In this document: positions 45,054 through 53,488 of the stretch, piece after piece
Numbering within the stretch: position 1 is the stretch's first letter
Layout: each line of letters begins with the position of its first letter
DNA from: an uncultured Brachyspira sp.
GTDB taxonomy: Bacteria > Spirochaetota > Brachyspiria > Brachyspirales > Brachyspiraceae
Assembly: GCF_944393015.1 (NCBI RefSeq)
Contig: NZ_CALXYQ010000009.1
Coordinates: 1-64,000 of the forward strand
Length of the DNA: 64,000 nt
Direction: 5' to 3'
Notes under the pieces: generated by a model
Seen by the model: the letters and a program-made list of their open reading frames with translations, nothing else
The model's database searches: none
Told to the model about the DNA's origin: nothing
Made by a program: the position numbers and the translations under genes

Positions 45054-45639
45054 CCTACCCTCTATGCTTATTATTTTTATTTGAAATTATGACTTTTTAT
45101 TTCTTTGATGTTTAAAAGAAATTGTTAACGCCCACCCAAGATTTTTTTAAATTTATAATGCATTCACCGCACGCAGAATAAAACTAAATATATAGATTCA
45201 TTTGAAATTTAAATTTATCATATTGTTAATTTTTTTTTTACCGTGCGTTAAATAAATTTTAAATCTAATCAACATTTGGGCGGGTGCTAACAAATCATAA
45301 TTAAGCTATAAATATAATTAATATTAGAATTCAAAATAAAGCAGTAAATTTAGAAGGGCGGGGTATGTAAATAAAGTTTTAAAACTTATTTACATTTGCC
45401 CACCCTTTAGACTTATTACTTTAATTTGCAATTATGATTTTTTATTTCTTTGAAGTATAAACAGAATTTCTAACAACCCACCCAAGTTATATTTAAAATT
45501 ATAGTGCATTCACCGCACGCAGAGTAAAGCTATAAATATAGCTTTATTGGCAATTTAAATTTTATTATATTAAGAATTTAGTTTACCGTGCGTTAAATAA
45601 TTTTTAAATCTAATCAAAACTTGGATGGGTACTGAAATT
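45054..45639. repeat. Two tandem palindromic repeat units (310 bp each, second one decayed at its end)
   Basis: First unit: CCTACCC at 45054, CCCACCC at 45131, CGCACG at 45168, CGTGCG at 45242, GGGCGGG at 45278, GGGCGGGG at 45356-45363. Second unit: CCCACCC at 45399 and 45477, CGCACG at 45514, CGTGCG at 45597 and a decayed TTGGATGGG at 45631-45639. The junction 45356-45405 is a long hairpin (GTAAATAAAGTTTT facing AAAACTTATTTAC). It occupies the 710-bp gap 44974-45683 upstream of the TPR gene; a relic of the 32877-type element follows at 45666. Confidence 0.88.
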
Positions 45640-45683
45640 TATAATTATGAGTTTTAAAGTGATAAACGAGCAACAATAATAAA

Positions 45684-46373
45684 TTAAATATACTTGCTTG
45701 CTTCTTTGATGCTTAGATTAGCCAAGTTTTTCTTGTGCCTCTCTATAAAATCACGAACCCAATCAGGATTAGTTTTACTATAATCCCTTAAAGACCAGCC
45801 TATTGCTTTGTTTATAAAAAACTCTTTGTTGTTTAGATTATTTATGATTATTTTTTCTAATAATTCAGTATTCGTTTTATCTTTTCTTAAAAGCTGATGA
45901 TCTATAGCTATTCGCCTAAGCCAAATATTATCAGATAAAGACCATTCTAAAAGTATATTATTGACAGACTCATCTCTTAAAGCAATTGCTCCAATTATCC
46001 TGTCCAAACAATCTATGCTATCCCACCAAGATTTTGTAAAAGCATATTCTTTTAATTTTTCTATATGAGTTTTATTTAAATATTTCTTTTTTGAATTTAA
46101 GTAGTCTAAAGCAGAATATTGAAATTCTCTGTATTTATTCTCATAGCATTTATCTGTAAAATAAAAATCAATAAACTCTTTTTCATTTTTTGGAATAGTT
46201 TTAAATACTTTTTTCTGAGCTTCTTTTCTCTCTTTTGAATGAATACCTAAAAACTCAAAATTGTTTTTCATGTACTTAGCCATTGGTATAGCTTCTTTAT
46301 CATTTTTTAGAATATCAAATTCTACTGAAAGATTATTATATAAATTATTAACTTTGTATTTTATATAATCCAT
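45684..46373 (-). CDS. AlkD-like DNA alkylation repair protein
   Basis: About 229 residues, helical HEAT-like repeats of the AlkD family of DNA glycosylases that excise alkylated bases. Seen: KNNFEFLGIHSKERKEAQ near the N-terminus, YREFQYSALDYLN, the pair TKSWWDSIDCLDRIIGAIAL, SDNIWLRRIAIDHQLL, and the C-terminal FINKAIGWSLRDYSKTNPDW, all family signatures including the DNA-contacting Trp and Asp/Arg positions. The ATG at 46373 is preferred to TTG at 46382. It overlaps the ABC ATPase gene by 26 bases, ending the seven-gene operon. A truncated second copy lies at 51841. Confidence 0.88.
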   Translation of the reverse strand: MDYIKYKVNNLYNNLSVEFDILKNDKEAIPMAKYMKNNFEFLGIHSKERKEAQKKVFKTIPKNEKEFIDFYFTDKCYENKYREFQYSALDYLNSKKKYLNKTHIEKLKEYAFTKSWWDSIDCLDRIIGAIALRDESVNNILLEWSLSDNIWLRRIAIDHQLLRKDKTNTELLEKIIINNLNNKEFFINKAIGWSLRDYSKTNPDWVRDFIERHKKNLANLSIKEASKYI

Positions 46374-47085
46374 TGCTATCAATTTCTCCGAAACAATTAT
46401 GACAATTATATTTTCTATTTGAGTTATTTATAACTCCGTTTGATATTTCTATAACTCTATCTATCATAGGAAATATATGACAATGGCTTACTATTAACAT
46501 AGAAAGCTTATTAAATCTTTTATGTATTTTTGTTATTATATTACTAACTAAACATGAATTATTAAAATCTAAATTGTTAATAGGCTCATCTATAATAAAT
46601 ATTTTACTCGTATTTGCTCTTACTATAGTTGATAATATGGAAACTATCTTTTTTTGCCCTCCGCTTAAATTATTCGGATTTTTATTAATATAATCTTCCA
46701 AACCGTATTCTTTAAACATATCAATAATTTCGGACTTATTTATATCAGCCTTTGCATATTTAACGCTCATCATTATTTGTTTTAAACATGTATTCTCTGA
46801 AAAAGTATCTGCCTGTTTCATATATCCTACTACGCTTCTAAAGTATTGTATATCTTTTTCTTTAAGCAAATTCTTATTATCATAAATAATTTCACCCGAT
46901 ATATTGCTTGGATATTCTTTAAAATCATGCATAATTGAAGATATTATAGAAGATTTTCCGCTTCCATTATGACCAGAAAGCATTATTAATTCTCCTTCAT
47001 AAATATCAAAACTTACATCTTTTAATATTTGAGATTTTTTATAAAATAAATTTAAATTTTTTATTTCTAAAATTTTATTTTTCAT
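46348..47085 (-). CDS. ABC transporter ATPase of MacB/LolD-like exporter
   Basis: A 245-residue nucleotide-binding protein. Walker A LSGHNGSGKSS is near residue 33, signature NNLSGGQKKIVSILSTIVRA near 138, Walker B IFIIDEPINNLDF, switch His SHCHIF. The ATPase lies directly behind two FtsX-like permease genes (14-base gap) and must power them. The C-terminus has an unusual extension with CHNCFGEIDSNGLYK, a possible metal-binding or redox Cys pair. The end overlaps alkD. Confidence 0.9.
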   Translation of the reverse strand: MKNKILEIKNLNLFYKKSQILKDVSFDIYEGELIMLSGHNGSGKSSIISSIMHDFKEYPSNISGEIIYDNKNLLKEKDIQYFRSVVGYMKQADTFSENTCLKQIMMSVKYAKADINKSEIIDMFKEYGLEDYINKNPNNLSGGQKKIVSILSTIVRANTSKIFIIDEPINNLDFNNSCLVSNIITKIHKRFNKLSMLIVSHCHIFPMIDRVIEISNGVINNSNRKYNCHNCFGEIDSNGLYKIQS

Positions 47086-47099
47086 TTATAAATCCTATT

Positions 47100-48047
47100 T
47101 TATTTTTTATTTAGAATAATTCCGTAACAAAACGATATTATAATAATAGGTATTAATAATATTGGCAATAATATAATTATAGAAAATAGGCTAGCATAGC
47201 TATTGAGTATTATATTAGTTAATGACGCAAATATTAATATTATTGTAATTGATATAAAATAAAAAGCTGCAAAATCTTTTACAATATTAAGTTTTATTAT
47301 TCTTTTAGAACAACCGTATATTATCATATCTTCATATTTAAATTTTCTATAATATCTAAATAAAGATATATAAAGCAAAGAATATGATACAATTAAGAAA
47401 ACCATTAATACTAATATATATTTAGGAAAATAATAGTAATTAATATCTTTTATGTATATTTCTTCTATAGGTATTTTATTTAGAATAGTGTCTATATTAG
47501 ATATTGAAATAATCTTTTGCGTATTTATATTATTTGCATATTCTTTATTAAACCCCATTAAAATAATACCATAATGATTATTTACATCAGTTTTATATAT
47601 ACCGTAAGCATCCTTAAAAATATATTTTATTTTATATTCTTCAAACTTACCTGTAGATTCATTATTAAAATATATGGAATTTGCTATTTTTAATTTTAGA
47701 CTATCAGATAAGTTTTTTGATATTGCAACCTCTTTACAAGTCAAAATATCATATTGTCCTTCAACTATATTATTGGTATATATTATGGCCTCATCATTAT
47801 ATTGAGATTGCGTTTCCATTAGAATGAATGCAATTATTTTTTCATTATTTACAGCAAAATAAGTTTTATTAGCATAATATAAGTAAGTATTATATTTATA
47901 CATGCTATCGGATAGAACTATATACAGATAATTATTGTTTATACCAAATTCTACCTGTCTGTAACGTTTTTCAATGTATGAAGATATATAGCATGAAAGT
48001 ACTATAACTATAATAGATAATATTAATATAATTTTTTTAATTATCAT
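47100..48047 (-). CDS. FtsX/MacB-like ABC permease, subunit 2
   Basis: A 315-residue membrane protein. One N-terminal membrane segment (IIKKIILILSIIVIVLSCYI) precedes an about 180-residue extracytoplasmic domain and three C-terminal membrane segments (YILVLMVFLIVSYSLLYISL, FAAFYFISITIILIFASLTN, SIIILLPILLIPIIIISFCY). This 1+3 topology is that of type VII ABC transporters (MacB, LolCE, FtsX), which move lipoproteins, peptides or mechanical signals across the periplasm rather than import. It is two bases from the other permease gene, so they likely form a heterodimer. Sequence is poorly conserved; substrate unknown. Confidence 0.75.
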   Translation of the reverse strand: MIIKKIILILSIIVIVLSCYISSYIEKRYRQVEFGINNNYLYIVLSDSMYKYNTYLYYANKTYFAVNNEKIIAFILMETQSQYNDEAIIYTNNIVEGQYDILTCKEVAISKNLSDSLKLKIANSIYFNNESTGKFEEYKIKYIFKDAYGIYKTDVNNHYGIILMGFNKEYANNINTQKIISISNIDTILNKIPIEEIYIKDINYYYFPKYILVLMVFLIVSYSLLYISLFRYYRKFKYEDMIIYGCSKRIIKLNIVKDFAAFYFISITIILIFASLTNIILNSYASLFSIIILLPILLIPIIIISFCYGIILNKK

Positions 48048-48049
48048 TC

Positions 48050-49201
48050 TTATCTTTTCTTATTTTTTATTTTTACAATTTTCAATATTTTAGATATGCT
48101 TTTAGTATTAGATATATAAGATATAATAATAGCGAATATACTTGCTATTCCAGTAATATGAGATTCTATAAAAATATTATCTTTAGCAACATAATACGCC
48201 GTATTATTAGACAATATATTTCCGCATACTGCACTTATTATTATAGATACTATAAAAGTTAATAAAAATATCTTGGTATAAAAACTTTTTACCTCTCTTA
48301 TATCTGCTCCTTTCATCAATATATCTTCTATATTATTTTTATTTTTTAAGAACAAGAAATTATTCAAAAGCACAAATGCCAAAAATAATATAACTGTTCC
48401 AAAAGAGCATCTAACAAAAACAGACAAATAATTGCTTTCAAGCATATTAATATCGTTTCTAGCTTTTATATTAAAATCTGTAATCTCATTATTATAATCC
48501 CATGACATTATAGCATTACTATGTATATTATACGCTTCATCTGTTTGGAATTCGCTTCTGTCTCTTAATCTACCCAAAGATTTATAATTTTTCAAATAAT
48601 TTTCACATGCCGCTATATCTTTAGCCTTAATAAAAGCTCCGGAATAAGGTATATATCTATTTCCTACATAGCTAGGATTCCATATACATCCTGAAACGCC
48701 ATCTGAATATATTAAATTTTCTTTATATATTCCTCCTATAGAAAGTTCTATTTTTTTACCGTTAATATTTATATCAGCCAATCCGTTAATATCCATACTT
48801 AAATCCCTAGCTAAATAATAATCGGCAAATATAGCATTTTGAGATTCGATTCCTTTATATATTTCCATATTATCGCTAAAAATATATTTCAAATCTTCCA
48901 TATTTTCAAAAAATAGTATATTTGAATCTCTTTTATTTCCTGAATAATTAACATCCAATCCCACATAATAGTAAGGTATAACTTTTTCTATAAAATTTAA
49001 TCTTCTAAACTCATTAATTTGATCTCTTGACGGGCTTGGAATATTAAAATCCAATTGAAAATTATCATAAAAACTTGAATATGCATATTGCTCAGATTTA
49101 TAATCTATATAAGGCGACACAAATACAAAAGAAATAAGCAAGTTCATAATTATAATTATAATAGTCCAAGCCAGTATATTGTTTATAATTTTTTCTTTCA
49201 T
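48050..49201 (-). CDS. FtsX/MacB-like ABC permease, subunit 1
   Basis: A 383-residue membrane protein with the 1+3 topology: first segment NILAWTIIIIIMNLLISFVF, a long extracytoplasmic domain (about 35-255), then FGTVILFLAFVLLNNFLFL, KIFLLTFIVSIIISAVCGNI and a third segment near ITGIASIFAIIISYI. The cytoplasmic loop LFLKNKNNIEDILMKGADIR has the FtsX-type coupling feature (gene for MKGA-like helix). Partner of the gene at 47100 and of the ATPase at 46348. Located in the operon directly after the exported protein, toxin and immunity genes. Confidence 0.78.
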   Translation of the reverse strand: MKEKIINNILAWTIIIIIMNLLISFVFVSPYIDYKSEQYAYSSFYDNFQLDFNIPSPSRDQINEFRRLNFIEKVIPYYYVGLDVNYSGNKRDSNILFFENMEDLKYIFSDNMEIYKGIESQNAIFADYYLARDLSMDINGLADININGKKIELSIGGIYKENLIYSDGVSGCIWNPSYVGNRYIPYSGAFIKAKDIAACENYLKNYKSLGRLRDRSEFQTDEAYNIHSNAIMSWDYNNEITDFNIKARNDINMLESNYLSVFVRCSFGTVILFLAFVLLNNFLFLKNKNNIEDILMKGADIREVKSFYTKIFLLTFIVSIIISAVCGNILSNNTAYYVAKDNIFIESHITGIASIFAIIISYISNTKSISKILKIVKIKNKKR

Positions 49202-49221
49202 CTTCTTCCTCTTAATAAAAA

Positions 49222-49767
49222 TTATTCAACAAATTTTAAAGTTATTCTTTTATCATGTACATCAGATACATTATCATCAAATATTAAATCCATATGTATA
49301 TATCCTTCTTCAATAGGTTTAAATTCAATATTGAATTCATTTGTAACTGGTTTTTTTATAGAATGTGGTACACTAATAATTAATTGGCATTTTAATGCAT
49401 TATTTATATTATCCACCACTGATGGAATTGCATTACCATCAAGATATTTTGCCTCTACTATAGTTGATTTTGGTATTATTAATTCAGCTCTTATAGACCT
49501 ATCTGCCCTTTCTCCGCTGAGAAATGGAATATGCTGATACCATCTTTTTTTCCAATCTACTGTCACATATAATTTCAGATACACGCTTTTTCCAACTTTA
49601 TATTCTTTTGTACTATCCCCATGACTTTTACCACCATCTTCGCTAAATAAAAATCTACACTCGGGCAAAATATATTTTTGATTTTTAATATCATCTTTTT
49701 GAGCTCCTTGTATATAGAATGAACATAAAGATAAAATAAGCAAAGATAATAAAATTTTATTTTTCAT
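49222..49767 (-). CDS. Exported protein of unknown function in toxin-ABC operon
   Basis: A 181-residue protein with a cleavable signal (ILLSLLILSLCSFYIQGAQK, cut after QGA). The mature part is beta-rich and Ig-like in pattern: KSVYLKLYVTVDWKKRWYQH, RAELIIPKSTIVEAKYLDGN, EFNIEFKPIEEGYIHMDLIF, ending DKRITLKFVE. No motif is recognised. Placed between the candidate immunity gene (29 bases away) and the permease pair (20 bases), it may be a periplasmic partner of the transporter, or a second, periplasmic immunity factor. Confidence 0.65.
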   Translation of the reverse strand: MKNKILLSLLILSLCSFYIQGAQKDDIKNQKYILPECRFLFSEDGGKSHGDSTKEYKVGKSVYLKLYVTVDWKKRWYQHIPFLSGERADRSIRAELIIPKSTIVEAKYLDGNAIPSVVDNINNALKCQLIISVPHSIKKPVTNEFNIEFKPIEEGYIHMDLIFDDNVSDVHDKRITLKFVE

Positions 49768-49796
49768 ATTATTTATCCTCCAAATATTTATTTTAA

Positions 49797-50567
49797 TTAT
49801 CCTGATATATAAACTTCTTTAAAATTATAATTGTTATCAGCATTAATTGTTATTAGATGACCACCAAATATTTCTCCATCATCAAAACAAAATTCAATAT
49901 AATCTTTATATATATTTATTGATTCTAGTATTATTTTACTAATGAAATCTTTTTTAGTAATAAAATTTTTATACTCTTCCATTATGATATTAGAGTATAT
50001 ATACTCCTTTAATTTTTTGTCTAAATATTTTTTATCTTGTATGATTTTTTTTAAAGAGTCCGTAAAATATTTATTATATTTTACGTCTAGGTTATCAAAA
50101 TATATTTTAATTTCATTACCTATCCAATTAATTTTATTTTCAAACATACCTATAGTTTCATTAAGTTTGAACGTACCTAAAATATTATCATTATAAAATT
50201 GAAATCTATTATAATTTTCCAATATAGACGAAAGACTTTTATCATTGTAATTGTTTGATATTAGTTTTATAAATAAAAAACAATTATCATCAAACTTACT
50301 ATGTCTTACTTTTAATTTTACTATGCTATTATCTTTTATATTATAATCATAATATTTTGTATTCTTATCTTTTTTAGATATAGTTATATTTCCTTCTTTT
50401 ATTATTGAATTTGATAAATCTTTATAGGCTATTGATTTAATATCAATAGTATAATAATTTTCATTTTCAAATTTTATACTGCTAACACAATTATTAGATA
50501 AAACAAATACAAATTCTTTAGTCTCTTTATAAAAATTTTGCTCAAATTCTTTTACTTCTTTTTTCAT
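49797..50567 (-). CDS. DUF2262-like protein, candidate immunity protein to the WHH toxin
   Basis: A 256-residue soluble protein starting MKKEVKEFEQNFYKETKEFV, with a beta-rich first half. The last 50 residues (ILESINIYKDYIEFCFDDGE then IFGGHLITINADNNYNFKEV, ending YISG) match the DUF2262 pattern, where a strand ending in fDDg.iFgGH and a final Gly are conserved. It begins 36 bases after the toxin gene stop. In polymorphic toxin loci the gene directly downstream of the toxin usually encodes its immunity protein, which is the basis for this role; no direct evidence exists in sequence. No signal peptide, as expected for a nuclease inhibitor. Confidence 0.6.
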   Translation of the reverse strand: MKKEVKEFEQNFYKETKEFVFVLSNNCVSSIKFENENYYTIDIKSIAYKDLSNSIIKEGNITISKKDKNTKYYDYNIKDNSIVKLKVRHSKFDDNCFLFIKLISNNYNDKSLSSILENYNRFQFYNDNILGTFKLNETIGMFENKINWIGNEIKIYFDNLDVKYNKYFTDSLKKIIQDKKYLDKKLKEYIYSNIIMEEYKNFITKKDFISKIILESINIYKDYIEFCFDDGEIFGGHLITINADNNYNFKEVYISG

Positions 50568-50603
50568 ATTTTCAACTTAAATTATTAAAATAATATTTTT
50601 TAA

Positions 50604-51593
50604 TTATAATCTTTGCCATATGCTAAATCCACCTGTATGACCTGTTTGACTATGTATTACATCTTCAACTAATTGCATAACCCCTTTTTCCTCATTGTGA
50701 TGCCAAGTTAATCCTGATATTTTAGGTCTACCATTCATTATATCTATCAACTGATCTTTTGAAAATTTACCTTCTAACTTTGTATTTCTTTTTATTTGTT
50801 CTCTTAAAATATCAGTAGCTTTTTTAAAGTGAATATCTCTATTGGAAATAGATGCTATATTCATTGGTAATTTTACTTGAACTTTGTAAGGAAATTTAGC
50901 AACAACTATCTTGAACCAGTTTCCGTATTTATCTTTTACATATTTAGTTATAAAAGGGATTCCAGTTTTTGGATGCAACTTTCCAGCTAAAGACATATTA
51001 TCTGTTTTAATAAAAGGTACATTTTTAAAATCTGTATAGCCTTTAATTGAACCTCCAACAGCACCAATAATGGCTCCCCACATAAAGCCGTCCGCAGAAC
51101 CTTTTATTGCATATTCTTTTGCAGAGTTAACGCTTCCTTCTTTTTTTAAAATTTGTATTCCAGATTCTACAGCTCCACCCATAGCCATTCCAGATAAAGC
51201 ACCTGCAACACTTCCTTTAAATGAAGTTATAAAAACACAATGCAATGGTGTATTAATAGAAACAACAGATAGTATTGCTGTTATAACTATAATACTTGAA
51301 CCTATTGCATATTTTGATGCTATAGAACCCCAGTCTATATTAGTTCCTAAAATTGGCGATATAAAATTATTGTTTTTTAAATCGTATACAGTACCATATT
51401 CAAAAATCTTGTCTTCTATGACAGCATCTTTATATATAGTCTCTTCAAAAATTGTCATTTCATGAATAATCTCTTCATAGATTTTCTCTTCTTGAATAAT
51501 CTCTTCATAAATTGTTTCAGAAAACCCTATGTTTGTTTTATATGGTAAGAGCAAAGCCGCTATCGTTATAATAAAAACTATTTTTTTAAACAT
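50604..51593 (-). CDS. Secreted polymorphic toxin with C-terminal WHH-type HNH/ENDO VII nuclease domain
   Basis: A 329-residue protein. Signal peptide FKKIVFIITIAALLLPYKTN; an odd Glu/Ile repeat IYEEIIQEEKIYEEIIHEMT (about 28-65) that looks like a short coiled coil; two Gly/Ala-rich hydrophobic stretches (about 90-195, for example ITSFKGSVAGALSGMAMGGA); then a basic C-terminal nuclease domain. The last 35 residues carry TWHHNEEKGVMQLVEDVIHS followed by TGHTGG, the WHH motif and second metal His of the WHH nuclease group. Such domains cut DNA or RNA in rival cells. It is small for a polymorphic toxin and has no RHS repeat or T6SS/T5SS carrier domain. First gene of the operon. Confidence 0.8.
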   Translation of the reverse strand: MFKKIVFIITIAALLLPYKTNIGFSETIYEEIIQEEKIYEEIIHEMTIFEETIYKDAVIEDKIFEYGTVYDLKNNNFISPILGTNIDWGSIASKYAIGSSIIVITAILSVVSINTPLHCVFITSFKGSVAGALSGMAMGGAVESGIQILKKEGSVNSAKEYAIKGSADGFMWGAIIGAVGGSIKGYTDFKNVPFIKTDNMSLAGKLHPKTGIPFITKYVKDKYGNWFKIVVAKFPYKVQVKLPMNIASISNRDIHFKKATDILREQIKRNTKLEGKFSKDQLIDIMNGRPKISGLTWHHNEEKGVMQLVEDVIHSQTGHTGGFSIWQRL

Positions 51594-51616
51594 TAATATG
51601 AATACTCCTTAAATAA

Positions 51617-51634
51617 AAACGTTATTAAACGTTA
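51617..51634 (-). promoter_or_regulatory. Direct repeat in toxin 5' leader, possible operator
   Basis: AAACGTTA occurs at 51617-51624 and again at 51627-51634, ten bases (one helical turn) apart, each containing the palindrome AACGTT. It lies between the promoter and the AAGGAG ribosome site (about 51606-51611). It could bind a repressor or form a small hairpin that hides the ribosome site. Confidence 0.4.
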
Positions 51635-51763
51635 ACATCATAAACCCTTATTATTAAGATGAACTTAAATGCAATGCAAAAAGAAACTGCATAAAATATA
51701 TAATATATTTTTTTACGACTGTAGACTGTATTTAACAAAATTAATTTTTATGCTCATGCAATT

Positions 51764-51791
51764 ATTATAACATGTACTATGATTATGTCAA
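51764..51791 (-). promoter_or_regulatory. Strong sigma-70 promoter of toxin operon
   Basis: On the minus strand TTGACA (51786-51791) and TATAAT (51764-51769), both perfect, are separated by 16 bases. The transcript would have a leader of about 160 bases before the toxin ATG at 51593. Confidence 0.75.
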
Positions 51792-51840
51792 TGAAAATTA
51801 TGAAATATTTTGCAATGTAGTATGGTTTTTTGTATATTTT

Positions 51841-52017
51841 TTATATATAAAAATAATACTTACAATATGTTTTAAATATTTTCTGCCAATTTCTCTCTTT
51901 TGAATGAATACCTAAAAACTCAAAATTGTTTTTCATATATTTAGCCATGAAAATAGCTTCTTTTTCATTTTTTAATTTTTCAAATTCTCTTGAAAGAATA
52001 TTATATAAATCACTCAT
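51841..52017 (-). pseudogene. Truncated alkD remnant
   Basis: ATG at 52017 opens a 58-codon frame MSDLYNILSREFEKLKNEKE, AIFMAKYMKNNFEFLGIHSK, then ERNWQKIFKTYCK and a stop. It aligns with the first about 55 residues of the intact AlkD-like gene at 45684-46373; around 51894-51940 the two DNA sequences are identical for more than 40 bases. The rest of the gene is gone and the toxin operon promoter begins 50 bases on. It starts 17 bases after the AllD-like gene stop, so an allD-alkD pair was probably the ancestral layout. Confidence 0.85.
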
Positions 52018-52034
52018 TTAATAAAGCCTAAAAT

Positions 52035-53039
52035 TTATTTATCGAAAATATATTTATAAACATGTTCAGATAAAGGTATTCCATTTTTTAAATAGTTGGC
52101 AGAACAAGCCTCTTTTCTCTCACCTGGTATAGATATAGTTTCTCCTTCTTTTAAAGCAGGCTCTTTTCTTATATCATCAATAAACGACTGCACAGTATTT
52201 AAATAAGTATCTAAATCATTATAAACAGCAGGATCAACAACGAGTATAAATGTAGAAAGATTTCTTTTTTTATCCATATCGCCATACATTTTCACTAAAT
52301 TATTGCAATATGCCTGTCCTATTAAAAGCCCCGTAAATGCCTCAACCATAGTCATTATTAAATATCCCTTAACTCCTCCGAAAGGCACAACATATTTTAT
52401 CTCATTAGGATTTGAACTAGGATTACCATTCTCATCAACACCCCAATGCATAGGCACTGTTTCATTATTTTCACGAGCAGTGAATATGCGTCCAAGTGAT
52501 ACCTCGCTTGTTGCCATATCTCCAAGTATAAAATCTTTTTTTGCAGGAAATCCATAACTTATAGGATTAGTTCCGAAAAATGGTCTCTTTCCGCCAAAAG
52601 GTATAACACAAGGATCAGTATTAACCATTATTAAAGAAACCTTATTTTGATGTATAGCCATTTTATTATAATAGCCTAAAGCACCTGCATGACTATTATT
52701 TTTTATTCCTATTAAAGCAATACCCTGTTTTTCAACTGTTTCTAAAGCCCATTCCATAGCATACTGCGTTGCAACATGTCCGAATCCGCCGTCAGCATCC
52801 ATTAATGCAAAAGAAGGTCTTTTTTCTTCTATATTGAATTTTGAATTTAAATTTATTCCGCCCGCTTTTATTCTTTCTATATAATGTTCAACTCTTAAAA
52901 CTCCATGAGAATGTATACCGCTTAGATCAGCGTAAATTAATAAATCTGTTACTATAGCAGCCTGTTCATTTGATACGCCTGCTGCTTTGAATTTATCATA
53001 TACTTTTTGCATTAAATCATTTACTTTCACTATAACCAT
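52035..53039 (-). CDS. Malate/L-lactate/ureidoglycolate dehydrogenase family oxidoreductase (AllD-like)
   Basis: A 334-residue NAD(P)-dependent dehydrogenase of the LDH2/MDH2 fold, distinct from Rossmann enzymes. Seen: ADLSGIHSHGVLRVEHYIER with the catalytic His, GIKNNSHAGALGYYNKMA, PFGGKRPFFGTNPISYGFPA and the pocket DMATSEVSLGRIFTAREN, then VPFGGVKGYLIMTMVEAF. The HSHG..RVE.Y pattern and overall spacing resemble E. coli ureidoglycolate dehydrogenase AllD as I recall it, but malate or sulpholactate enzymes share the fold. No allantoin-pathway gene is nearby. Ribosome site AAGG. It ends 17 bases before the alkD remnant. Confidence 0.88.
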   Translation of the reverse strand: MVIVKVNDLMQKVYDKFKAAGVSNEQAAIVTDLLIYADLSGIHSHGVLRVEHYIERIKAGGINLNSKFNIEEKRPSFALMDADGGFGHVATQYAMEWALETVEKQGIALIGIKNNSHAGALGYYNKMAIHQNKVSLIMVNTDPCVIPFGGKRPFFGTNPISYGFPAKKDFILGDMATSEVSLGRIFTARENNETVPMHWGVDENGNPSSNPNEIKYVVPFGGVKGYLIMTMVEAFTGLLIGQAYCNNLVKMYGDMDKKRNLSTFILVVDPAVYNDLDTYLNTVQSFIDDIRKEPALKEGETISIPGERKEACSANYLKNGIPLSEHVYKYIFDK

Positions 53040-53131
53040 TATACAAATACCTTCTGTAATTTAGCAAACATATTATAGTTTACATAATTACAGAAGTAAT
53101 GTCAATAATTAAAATATTAAATTTAAAAAAA

Positions 53132-53163
53132 GAACAAGGGATTTTTATGTATCCCTTGTTCGA
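53132..53163. terminator. Hairpin terminator
   Basis: Perfect 11-base stem, GAACAAGGGAT at 53132-53142 and ATCCCTTGTTC at 53151-53161. On the minus strand it is followed by TTTTTTT, so it ends the PepSY-like gene transcript. Confidence 0.85.
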
Positions 53164-53187
53164 GTTTTATATTAAAGTTTATTTATA

Positions 53188-53439
53188 TTAATCGTCCCAT
53201 TCCTGACCTAATAACTGACCTGATTTGTCAATGTATAATTCCATCATATTATTCATTTTTACTTTATATACATTGTAATGCTCCATCTCTACTGCCCAAA
53301 TCTCAGCTTGAGGATAAGTTCTCTTAGCTGTTGCTATTACAGCCTGAGGAACTTGATTAAGAGGTACATACCAATCAGCAAATAAAGCTGAAGTACTTAA
53401 AACTGTTAAAGCCACTAATAAACAAAGTATTTTTTTCAT
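53188..53439 (-). CDS. PepSY-like exported small protein
   Basis: An 83-residue exported protein: signal ILCLLVALTVLSTSALFADW, then one PepSY-like domain (PF11396 style): VPLNQVPQAVIATAKRTYPQ, AEIWAVEMEHYNVYKVKM, NNMMELYIDKSGQLLGQEWD. Proteins of this type are common in Bacteroidetes and spirochaete periplasm; some are thought to inhibit or modulate secreted enzymes. The last 20 residues are nearly identical to the neighbour at 53489, which shows a duplication. Ribosome site AAGGAG. Confidence 0.85.
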   Translation of the reverse strand: MKKILCLLVALTVLSTSALFADWYVPLNQVPQAVIATAKRTYPQAEIWAVEMEHYNVYKVKMNNMMELYIDKSGQLLGQEWDD

Positions 53440-53488
53440 ATTTTCTCCTTTTAATTAATATTTTATTTTTTATTATAAATTATTTGTA

